Shown here in pieces: positions 11,801 to 23,800 of a stretch of 64,000 nt of DNA. This stretch comes from Macrotis lagotis. Taxonomy: Eukaryota; Chordata; Mammalia; Peramelemorphia; Peramelidae. The notes beneath the pieces are model-generated. The model saw only the letters and a list, made by a program, of their open reading frames with translations. It did not search any database and was not told where the DNA came from. The number at the start of each line of letters is the position of its first letter. Positions within the stretch are counted from its first letter, which is position 1. Position numbers and translations under genes: made by a program. The stretch covers positions 246,337,503 to 246,401,502 of the forward strand of contig NC_133661.1 in the NCBI RefSeq assembly GCF_037893015.1, written 5' to 3'.

Positions 11801-14800
11801 TAGAGTCTACTTTAGTACCTTAAGAGTCCAGCTATTCACAAAGTCAGAATTGGTGGGGTCAGATGGGAGTGGTGAGAGAAATGGGAACAGCATCCAGAAG
11901 ACTTTTTTTTGGCCCTACCTAGACGAATAATGGAGAAGAAGAGCAGCCAGAACATAGATAGGAGGGGTGCCAGGATCACTTGGTATACTGCCACCATGTG
12001 AAAGTTTTCTTTAAGCTTGGTAGGGGCGTAGGCATAATACAAGTTGTACTTATCAGTAAGATGCTTCATACAGACATAAAGCAGACCTGGAAAAGGAAAA
12101 AGGAAGAAAAGAGGAGGAAGAATAGAAGAGAGAACCAGTAAGAACCAGCTCAGACAACCAAAGCCTACTCCGCTTCCTCTTTACAAGTTCTTTCCCAAAC
12201 ACCCCAAACTGAAGAAATCAAAATCAGGACCCATCTAGAGGTGAATACCCTGGTCTTCCCTCAGGAAACACAGCCTTGGCTGAACATTGGCTCAGAGGTA
12301 CTTTTTAGGGACAACTTTTATTTTTTAGTTTTTTTTATTTTTTATTTTTTGCAAGGCAATGGGGTTAAGTGGCTTGCCCAAGGCCACACAGCTAAGTGTC
12401 TGAGGCTGGATTTGAACTCAGGTACTCCTGACTCCAAGGCCAGTGCTCTATCCACTGTGCCACCTAGCCACTCCATCAACTTTTATTTTTAATGTAACTT
12501 TTATTTTATCTTATTTTCTTTTGCAATTAATATTTATTCTCTTCCTTTCACCTCCCGTCGTCACCTTCCCCCTACTGAAAAAGAAAAAGAAAACCCTATA
12601 ATAAATATGTAATCAAAAATAAAATAAATTCCTGTATAAGACATGTTTAAAAAATCTATGTTTCATTTTTCATCTTGAGGATAACCATAATTTTTGACCC
12701 TTTAAATTTGTGACAGGGAACAAAATGGCCCCTGGAAGCCTTGATTTCAATGGGAATGTTCTGGGTCAACTTGGTGAAGATAGTACCTTTAGCCCCACCT
12801 CTATCTTCTAAGACATTTCCACTGGAACAGAGACTATCATCCTCACTCCCAATCCTTGAGACATTTTGACTTTGAAATAAAATTTGGATTTACCTCAAAT
12901 GTTAATATTTATTTTGGTTCAAATGCTAACTTGGAATAAAGATATGGGGACCAAAGAGTATAGGAAAGGCTAAATGGATCTAAATAAACCTCTATTTTCT
13001 ATAGTTTATACCATAATAATTTTGCCTTTAGGATTGATAATTCCTTTTTGCCTTCTTCTGGAGCAGAGGCGGGGAACCTTTTTTTCTGCCAAGGATCATT
13101 TGGATATTTATAACATTATTGAAGTACTCTATTTAATTCAGCATTTAATTCATCATTATAAAGTACTCAGATTTATTGAATTTTGAATACTGCCTGTGGT
13201 TGCCTTGGCAATGCCAGACCAATACTGCCTAGGGAGGTTCCCCATCCCTGTTCTGGAGTCAGTACTGACTAGTTGTCCATCCCTATTTCTTTCCCACCTC
13301 CTGACCTTATTCCAGGGATCAGTCTTGATTTGGGAGGAAGGGGAAAATGATGGTATATAAAAAGGAACAAATGTACTAATCTGTCTCAAGCCCCTTGAGG
13401 CAAGAACAGCTAGGAAAATGGCAAAAGTGACTTGATTAACAGATCAGAATTGCATTCCCTCTCTTTCAAACTACTAAAGGCAAAAAGTGAGAGAAGACAA
13501 AAAAGGGAAGGGAAAGGACATACAGTAGTGAGAAAGAATAGACTAGAGCAGAGGCTGCTGTTAAGCTGAGATCCAACTTGTTTCTTTTTTTAAAAAAATA
13601 ATTTAATTGTTTTTCAATATACTTGATTCTTTTGTAATTCTATGTATTTTATTTCCTGAACTTAAAAACATTATTCTTAGGAGTGACAGACTTTGTTTAC
13701 TAGATCCTAAAGGATACATGACACAAAAAAGGTTTAAAACCTTTGGACTAAGAAATAGGTTTGGAAATGAGGGTTAGAGGAAAGGAGACAAATGGAGAAA
13801 CTAAGAAAATATAAAGTCACTTTCTGTTGTCAGTGTTGTATATCCAGAGAGACATGAGGTTAGAGGAGAGATTGGTATTGGAGAGTTGTGGATTTGTGAT
13901 TAGTCACTCAGGAGAAATGGAATAGAATTAAAGCTGACTGTTATTTCATTTTGTGCTTCTCTCTTTCTCCAGATCAGTTTTTGAAGGAAAAAAAAGTTGC
14001 TATTGAGGAGGAGAAAAGATTGGAGGGGACGGTTTCTAATTAAAAAAAAAAAACTGATCTGGTTGCCCATGTGAAGTAAACCTACACTTTTGCAACTCTT
14101 TTAGAGAGTTGAGGGACCAAAATAATGATAAGTACTAAGTTTCATTCTAACCACCTATGATATCACTTAAAATGCTACCAAACCCTAGAAACATCACTTA
14201 ATATCTTTACATTGAGGAAATTGACTTATTTGATTAGAGACACCTTAAAGGAATCTAGAGTCAGGCATTGAATTCCCTCATCCCTCAGCTGAAGAACTTA
14301 CCAAATGGGACAATGATGGGGCAGGTGATACTATATGCCATCACAACACTGATGACACAAGCAATCCAGGAATATTCCAGTCCATACTCGAAAGGTTTGA
14401 ATTGATCCTAAAACAAAAAGGATGGCACAGAAAGGTGGATTATCAAAAAAAGCCTTTGGATTTTCTCCATTCTGATTTCTCTTATCTTTTTTTTTGTCTT
14501 GCCTTTTAGATCCATATCCTTAGAGATAGTTAGGAAATTATTCCACTGTTTCACACTACCTCTGTACCTACCCAGATCATCATCCCTTAACTGCTTTCTC
14601 ACATCATCTTTTTTGGGGGGGGTAGTAAAGGGAAGCTATGGAATCCATGCAAGAAAGGCAGAACAGAACCTGTTGGGGCTACAGGATGGCTGGCAGGGGT
14701 CTCTTACCTGTTTGATGTTTGCTCGTTCAACTTCAGATTTGGAGAAGATGAGACGTATTATGTAGAAGAAAAGTGATTCTATACGTAGCAGATCACAGCC

Positions 14801-17800
14801 TGTGCCAATCAGACTAGCGGTGATGACATAGTTAACAAAGAAGGCCCCATTGTCAGGAAGGAACACACACCTGCAAGGTCCAGAAATCCAGATGGTGAGG
14901 GGATGGTGGTGGTAGTAGAAGAGGGCAGAAGAAGAAAAGAAGGTGAAAGCAAAGGGAGGGGAGGTAGAAGAAGAAAAGAAAGGGTAGGTGAGGAAGAAAT
15001 CAAGATCAATATAAGAAGAAGAGGAGAAGTTAAAAAAAAGAGGGGAACACAGAAAGGCAGGAAGAAAAGAAAAAGGAATATATAAATGTGTACCCCACAC
15101 AAGGAAAGGAGAAAGGATTTATTAAATATATACTATATACTCTGCTAAGCATTTTTTTTTTGTTTTTAGATTTTTCAAGGCAATGGGTTAAGTGGCTTGC
15201 CCAAGGCCACACGGCTAGGTAATTATTAAGTGTCTGAAGCCGGATTTGAACTCAGGTACTTCTGACTCTAAGGCCAGTGCTCTATCCACTGCTCTACCTA
15301 GCCGCCTTCTGCTAAGCATTTTATGAATATGATCTCATTAGTTTCTCACAACTTCCTCAGCTGATGCTTCTCCCCTCTGACTGGAGGGGAATCAATCAAT
15401 TATTTCCAAAGTCTTCCTTTCTTTATAGAGAGTTCAGAATGTTCCAGTTTACTTCATTTCCCATTAACTATTCCTCTGAACAACATCATAAACATCAGTC
15501 CCTGTAAGGCAGAAACTGTCTTTTTCTCATTTGTATTCCCAGTGCTGAGCATCATGGCTGGTACACAGTAGGCACTTTATAAATGATTATGAGACTCTGA
15601 GATCCTGGGAGATGGGTGCTTTTATAAGTCTCACTTTACAGTTGAGGAAACAGAGAGAGGTTAACTATCTAACCCAGCATCAAAATAAGTAATAGTGATT
15701 AAGGCAGGATTTGACTCAGGTCTTTCCAGAATTCTATCCACTGAGTCCTAGTTACCTAGATGAAAAATGTGAATGTGGCAACTGGAAGAAAGTCAAGGAC
15801 AATAAGTAAAGTGTTCCTGTACATATATGTACCCATACAAGCTCATGCAGGCATATACAAACAGTCTTGGGTAGATGATTGATAGGATACAGTAACATTC
15901 TGCACCTACAAATATGTTCATAGCCAGTGGTCATTGAGTACTTACTGGAACTTCATTATGGCACTTTCCAAATGGTGGATGTCAAAGAGCCATTGGAAGA
16001 AAAGAGCCAAACTAGAAGGAAAAATGGAAACAGAAAATGAATAATAAATCAGATATCCCATTTTTCTCTACCTACCCCTATTTCTCCAGTCTCTGATTCT
16101 CAGTTTTTCCTTATATTAGAATCACAATGATTTCACTTGGTGCATCTCTTCAATATTCTCATACATATCAAATTCCTTCCCAAGTTCCCATGTCTCTCTG
16201 CTCATCCTTGGAACAATTCTTGGAACATCCTTTTTTCCTCATCTTTTTTGCTTATTCAAGCTTAATAAGGACTGTTTTAGATATCTACTTCTCCTTACAA
16301 TCCTTCATACCATTTCCCTCTTTAGAAGCCATTGAGCACTTCAAAGCTCATACTATCACAGAGCTGGAAGGGACCCTCTGCCTCTACCCCAGGTCATCTA
16401 GCTCAACTTACCTACTTAAAGTGGGGAATCACTTATATAACATCTTTGATAAGCAGGCAATAATCTCTGTTTATTGTACTCTCCCAAGAAGGAAAACCCA
16501 ACCTTGAAGTAAAAAAGATGTGAGTTCAAGCCCAGAATTTAATACATTCTGGTTGTGTCATCCTAGTCAGATACACTCTTAACCACTTAGTCTCTGGGCC
16601 ACTGCCTGGAATTCCAAATGGCAGAGACTGTGCCAATCTGCAATGGTAGAGGGAGTGTCTTCACATGGGAATTCTGTATATTAATGAAATCACAGGTCTT
16701 GTTCTTATCCCTATATAATTTTTCAGGAAGTTTTTTTATATTGAATTGAAATCTGTTTTTTGTAAATTTTATTCAATTTTTCCTCTAGAAATGTTTTTGA
16801 TGGAATTTTTTTTTTAAATCCTGGCCTTAAACAAACACCAAACTAAATTGTTTCCATAAACATCGAACAGAAGAAGAGTGTATGTGAATCTCTGAATCTC
16901 TAGTATATTACAGCTGCTTTTCTTTTCAAATAAATAATAAATTTAAAATGCAATTTTCAAAGCTGCCTTGTTTGTCTAAGATGCTTTTTAACCTTTCCTT
17001 CCTTCCTTTCTTTCTTTTCCTTCTACTTGTTCTTCTTCTATCCTGTCATTATTTCCCCTTTCCTTTCCATCACCACCCCCCCCCACCCCCACTGGAAAAA
17101 AAATAAAAACTCTTGTAACAAATGTAATTAATTAAGCAAAGTGTATCTGCCCATTAGTTCTGTCCAAAAATGCATTTATTTAATAAATAAATCTTGAGTC
17201 CACAACCTCTCCTGTGTCAGGTTATGAGTAACAGGTTTCTTCATTGATAGTGTGGACTCTTTTCCTTTAATTTTTGCATGACAAGGTTGAGTACCCTTGG
17301 CATACTATTACCACCCTCTAAATATATCCCAAATTAAATGTCAATGCACCATGCAAAACTGAGGTTACTTTTTAAACTATTACTTTAGGCTATGGTTTGT
17401 CCAGGGATCATCACTCCCCTTGTTCTGGTGTTCAGTTCATTGTATTAGTGTACCATAAGAAAACATTATGGTTTTTTTAAGGTTTTTGCAAGGCAAATGG
17501 GGTTAAGTAGCTTGCCCAAGGTCACACAGCTAGGTAATTATCAAGTGTCTGAGACCAGGTTTGAACCCAGGTACTCCTGACTCCAGGGCCAGTGCTTTAT
17601 CCACTGCACCACCTAGCCACTCCAAGGTTTTTTTTTTTTTTAAAGCACCATTACAATGTTATGTATCTCCGTAAATAGATAATAAACTCCCTAAAATCAA
17701 TACTTTTTAACTCCCACAGCACCTGGAACTGTACTGAGCATATTGTGGGTTCCAATAAAGACAGATTGAACTGAATTAAATATGTTTGCATTCCTATGTT

Positions 17801-20800
17801 AGGCAACTTCTGTAGGACCAGTTAAGGGAATGAAGACTGTTAGATGTGTTATGCCTACCTGGCCAGGCTCAGTGAAGGCAAGATGATTACCATGAACATT
17901 AGAAAGAAATAACACTTATACACTGTGAATAGATTTCGATGTGACCTATAGGACAAAAAGAGGGAATTATTCAGTGATAAGATGAAGGAAAGAGTCAAAG
18001 AGAATAAATTTTCACACAAATCTAAAAATAGAGATGAACTGACATCACTTCTGAAATCTGAGTTATCATAGGATTGTAATCTCTCATATCTTATTCTTAA
18101 AACTATACTAATAGATAGCAATAGGCAATGATGACTTTCTACTGGGTTAGTCTAGACCTTACAAAGAATGCTCCTGTTTTCTCATAGAGAGTACTGTCTA
18201 CACTCAACAGAGGCAGCAAGCTCCTTTCAACAGAAACATTATAATCTTTAAGTATGGAATGCTGCAGATACCATCAAATATGGTTGATATGTGCATTTGT
18301 TTTGTTTAACTTTTGTTACAAGAAGGATTATATATAATGTAGAAGATAGGTTACTTGAAACTTTGGGGTGATATAAAAAGAATTCATAGCATGTTACTTA
18401 AAATAGTTTCTTTTGAACTTTAAAAACCAGTGTTTAAAAAAGAAGAGAAAAAAAGTGTTTTGGCTGTATCTACCACTTCTAATCAGGTGCCGAATTATTT
18501 TTATCCCTTAACAGCTTCCAGTAAGCTATTGTCTTTTTTTGCTTCCCCAATAAAATAGTATCTGAATAAGTCACTTTAGCTCTCTTAGTCTCAATTTCCT
18601 TACTGTAAAATGGGATTAATAATAGTGTCTACCTTACAGTGAACTATATGCAAAAGGTAAAGGAACTAACCTTGTTGTGCCTGCAAAAAAGACTTAGATA
18701 GAAGGAACATGGTTTTGATCTTCAACTATCCCATCACATATGTTGGGATGATGAGATGAGGTGGTTGTGATGTGGAAATATGAATAGTATTTGGTGAACC
18801 TTAAAGCACTATATAAATGTTAGTTATTATTGGTGTTATTATTATTGCCAGTAGTATTATAGTTAGATGGGATAAACATCTAGGGCATCTTCTTACTCAG
18901 GACTCAATAGCTGAGAAATAAGGGATATTCTTCTAATCAAAGTTTAAGGTCAAGGTCAGAAATGGGATGATAATAATAGTAATAAAGATGATAACAAAAT
19001 GAAAGGACTGAACTAATGATCCCTGAGTGCTCTATCAGTTTTAGTTATGGTCTCCTATGATCCTATGAATTTGCTAGTGAGTTGAATTTTTTTTTTTTTT
19101 ACATTTTTTACATCTGTTGTTGTGGTTCAGTCTTCTCTGACTCTTCATGACCCTATTTTGGATTTTCTTGGCAAAGATACTGGAATGGTTTGCCATGTCT
19201 TTCTCCAAATCATTTTAAAGATGAAGAAACTGAGGCAAACAGGGTTAGATGACTTGAACATGGACAGAAAGCTAGTAAGGCTCTAGAGATGAGATTTGAA
19301 CTCAAAAAGATTCATTTTTCTGACTTCAAGCCCAGCACTTTGTCCACTGTGCCACCTATGTATGTAACACCACTGCCCACATGTATGCAACTTTAAAAAT
19401 TATTGTCTCGTTTGAGACAATATTATCTCATTTGAGCCTCACAGTAACTATGGTAGGTATTCTGAGCATTATCTATTCTTTTTTTTAAAAAAAATTATTT
19501 TTTTATTTTGAATTTTACAATTTTCCCCCAACCTTGCTTCCCTACCCCAACCTCCACAGAAGGCAGTCTGTTAGTCTTTACATTGTTTCATGGTTTACAT
19601 TGATCTAAGTTGAATGTGATGAGAGAGAAATCATATCTTTAAGGAAAAAAATAAAATATTAGAGATAGAAAAATTACATAAGATAATGATTTTTTTTAAA
19701 TTAAAGGTCTTTGGTCTTTGTTTAAACTCCACAATTCTTTCTCTGGATACAGATGGTATTCTCCATTACAGATACCCCCAAATTGTCCCTAATTGTTGCA
19801 CTGATGGAATGAGCAAGTCCATTAAGGTTGATCATCACCCCCATGTTGCTGTTACAGTGTATAATGTTTTTCTAGTTCTGCTCATGTCTCTCAGCATCAG
19901 TTCATGAAAATCCTTTCAGGCTTCCCTGAATTCCCATCTCCCCGGTTTCTAATAGAACAATAGTGTTCTATGACATACATATACCACAGTTTGTTAAGCC
20001 ATTCCCCAATTGATGGACATTCACTCCATTTCCATTTTTTTTTTTTTAGATTTTTGCAAGGCAATGGGGTTAAGTGCCGTTTCCACTTCTTTACCCACAA
20101 ACAGGGCAATGAATATTTTTTGTACAAGTGATATTTTTACTCTTTTTCATAATCTCTTCAGGGTATAGACCTAGTAGTGGTATTGCTGGATCAAAGGGTA
20201 TGCATATTTTTGTTGCCCTTTGGGCATAATTCCAAATTGCTCTCCAGAAAGGTTGGATGAGTTCACAGCTCCACCAACAATGTAATAGTGTTCCAGATTT
20301 CCCACATCCTTCCAACATTGATCATTGCCCTTTCTGGTCATATTGGTCAGTTTGAAAGGTGTGAAGTGGTACCTCAGAGATGCTTTAATTTGCATTTCTC
20401 TAATAAGTAGTGATTTAGAGCAATTTTTCATATGATTATGGATTGCTTTGATTTCCTCATCTGTAAATTGCCTTTGCATATCCTTTGACCATTTATCAAC
20501 TGGGGAATGACTTAATTCTCTGTATATTTAGAAATGAGTCCTTTGCCAGAAATACTAGTTGTAAAAATTGTTTCCCAATTTACTACATTTCTTTTGATCT
20601 TGTTCCAGTGGTTTTGTCCATGCAAAAGTTTTTTAGTTTAATGTAATCTAGTTTGTTTTTAATGATCTGAGAGGTAAACTATTCCTTGATCTCCTAGTTT
20701 GTTTGTGATATTGTTTTTTATGTCTAAATCCTTTATCCATTTTGATCTTATCTTGGTATAGGGTGTGAGGTGTTGGTCTAATCCAAGTTTCTGCCATACT

Positions 20801-23800
20801 AACTTCCAATTTTCCCAACAGTTTTTATCAAAGAGTTTTTATCCCAATAGCTGGACTCTTTGGGTTTATCAAACAGTAGATTACTATATTTTCTGCTATT
20901 GCACCTAGTGTATTCCACTGATTCACCACTCTATTTCTTAGCCAATACCAGATAGTTTTGATGACTGAAGAACATTATCTCTTCTTTATAGACTGAGGAA
21001 TCAGATACTCAGAGAGTTGGGGTGACTGGCTGCTAAGAATGTGGGTTATATATCCAAGTTTTTCTGACTCTCAAATTTGACTCTCAACTAATTTGAGCAC
21101 ACTGAATCAGCATAGCCCAGGTTGAGGAAAAATGATGGGAAAAAATTCCATTTTCTCCTAAACCCCTCAAGTCCTCCTTTAAAGCCTTACTTCTTCCTTC
21201 TAATCTTTCTTCCCTTCGATTTTCTTCATTTATATTCCTAGAAAGGCTGACCCTAGGAAAAATGATGGAGTAGGTGGTCATTGGACACTACTACTTCAAT
21301 TTTGGGTTTCAATTCCCTTACTTTTCCTCTCTCCTTTGATTGCTCTCTAGATTCATCTCAGCTTGTGTGCCCTTGCTCAGAGGAGCCCTGATGACAACTT
21401 GAATATTCCCTACCCATCCAACTCAAATTGAATCCTGACCATTAATTAATTAAATTAATTTTTCTCAGGAAGTTTTCATTGATTATCTTTCAATATCCCT
21501 TCATCTCTTGACTTCAATTGCCCTTGTTGTCTCCATGACACAATTTAGCACATAATAGTTTCTTGGGTGATACTCTGAAAAGATTCTATCACCTCTTGCA
21601 TAAATTTACTCTGAGATCCTCAAAATCTGAGACAAAGAAAATAATTCGAAGTTCGGACTTGGAGTCAGGATGGCCTCAGTTCAGATCCTGATTTAGATGC
21701 TTAAGAGTTCTGTAAGTGGGCAAGTTACTTAATCTCTCTCCACTTCAGTTTCCTTATCTGTAAAATGAGGACAATAACAATAGAATTTAGCTCCCATGGT
21801 TGTTGTGAGGGTCAAATGAGCTAACATTTGTAAAACACTTTACAAACTCTAAAGCACCATATAAAAGTTAGTAGTATTATTATTCCTTCAGTACAGTGCC
21901 CAGACAGAGCCTAGGAAGATCCTGTTGATGGTCTTTGGAATCTGCAGATCCTGAAATTCTTTATGTCTTAGTTTCTATACTCTAAGTAAAGAATTGAAGA
22001 TTCCAAGTCCCTGGAAGAATTCACTCAGAAGAATTGACCCCAGGATCTGAAAAAGAATTTTCAGTTTCTTTTTGAGAGTAGTCTCAGTCAGTCATCCCTC
22101 TCCCTTTCTTTTTTTTAAGGGATTTTGCAAGGCAAATAGGGTTAAGTGGCTTGCCTGATTTGAACCCAGGTACTCCTGACTCCAGGGCCCGTGCTTTATC
22201 CACTACACTACCTAGCCACCTCCCTCCCTTTCCCTTTCTAAACCAAAGATGAAACAGTTGCTTATTAGCATCTTAGAGAATGGACATCACAACAATTAAA
22301 GTTATAGAAATAAAAAGAGACAGGGCTCACCTAGTCCAGTGTGCTTCCACAAAAGAGGAAGAGTAGACGATATAGGGAAGAGTCACGGCAAAAGCCCACA
22401 TTAGCACGGTGGATATGAACTGGGTTACGATGGGATTCTGTAGGGAATAAGGTGGAGTAGACATGGGATTAAGGGGAAGTATTTATGAATTTGTGTTCCC
22501 CACAAGTCTGGAACATGCAGACTTTTTTTTTGCCTTCAGTCTCACAGACTACCACTTATTTTCCCCATTCACTGAACTTTGCTATGAGTTCAGAGGAAAG
22601 AATGCTGGGTTTGGGGTCTGAAGATCTGGGTTCAAATTCTGACTCTGCCACTTAACCCAATTAAGACTATCTCACATGAATAATCTATATCAATTGCTTG
22701 CCTTATCAATGAAGGGAATGGGGAGGGAAGGAGAGAATTTAAAACTCATTTTAAAAACATACTGAAAATTGATTTTACATATAATTGGGGAAAATAAAAT
22801 ACTAAATAAAAAAAGCAATAACAACAAAGACTTTATATCCTAGTCTCTTCATCTGTAAAATGAAGGATTTGCACTAGATGACCTCCAAGGTCTTTTCCAG
22901 TTCAAATCAATGGTCCTCCTCAAACTTTCAAAGCTAAGACAAGTCAATGCAGCCTATCTAGATAATGGATCAAAATCAATTAACATTTATTAAATGGTTA
23001 CTACGAGCCAGGATTGTACAAAGTTCAAGGGATGTTAAGAAGAGCCCTACTTATGTTGAACAGGCTTAACAAGATCATCCAGTTTAATCTTTTTATTTTA
23101 TAGATGAAATGGACCCAGAGAGGTCAAGTGAATTGTGTAAGGTTCACAGTTAATAAGTGAGCAGCAATGCCAGAATTTGAACTCTGGTCTTTTGACACTA
23201 GATCTAGTGCTCTTTTAATTCCCCTATCTCTATCCTTCCCCACACATGCATACCTTTTAGCAAGGTGATATGACCCCAAATCTAAACTTTTTTTTTCTGA
23301 AAATACTAGGTTTTATTCACACCCCAGTGGTAGACAATAACCTTAATAGGATGACTAAGTTTTTGTAGATCACTATATCACATTAAAATACAAAAATCCA
23401 TAAACAAGCAGACAGTTAATGAACATTAGATGTGGTCTTACTGGAAATTCTTAACCGTATACTAGTCTCTTCCCAAATTTCAAAATGCTTTGTCTCCTAG
23501 TTAGTACAAGTCACTGCATTTCTCTAACAAAGTAATGAAGGCACAGCTAGTGCAAGCAGACTTAAACTCATTCAACTACTGGGCTGAAAAAATACTTTGG
23601 TTGGTTCTTCGGAAGGATTTCTTTTTTTCTAAACCAAAATTGGTCTCAAATAAGAGTTTGGATAATGTTTGCAGCTGCAGTCTAATAGCTACATGACAAA
23701 AGACTTCACAAGAACCAAACTATGTAGCAATGGACACGTGTTAGGGGATTCACTGCATTCTATATATCCGGCAGAAATTATAACTACTAAAATGCTAGGT

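Larger units (their letters stand above)
12087..14301 (-). other. TMEM63C intron (2.2 kb)
   Basis: SINE copy 2, an A-rich decayed stretch (12480-12660), the hAT-like repeat at 13552-13748, and unique sequence. Confidence 0.65.
16012..17858 (-). other. TMEM63C intron (1.8 kb)
   Basis: Second-type SINE (16515-16715), an AT-rich decayed region (16720-17170; CT-rich with a C-run at 17071), SINE copy 4, otherwise unique. A MIR-like scrap lies at 16340-16410. Confidence 0.65.
17946..22330 (-). other. TMEM63C intron (4.4 kb)
   Basis: MIR (18560-18850), BovB-tailed SINE (19115-19362), a MIR split by the L1 (19400-19466 and 20988-21075), the L1 itself, MIR (21645-21885) and the deleted SINE (22108-22221). 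Confidence 0.75.

Noticed and set aside
14636..15102. Open frames of 154 and 97 codons on the minus strand beyond exon 13
   Set aside because: The part upstream of the splice acceptor is low-complexity translation of a CU-rich intronic tract (Ser/Phe/Leu repeats). Only 14708-14870 is exon.
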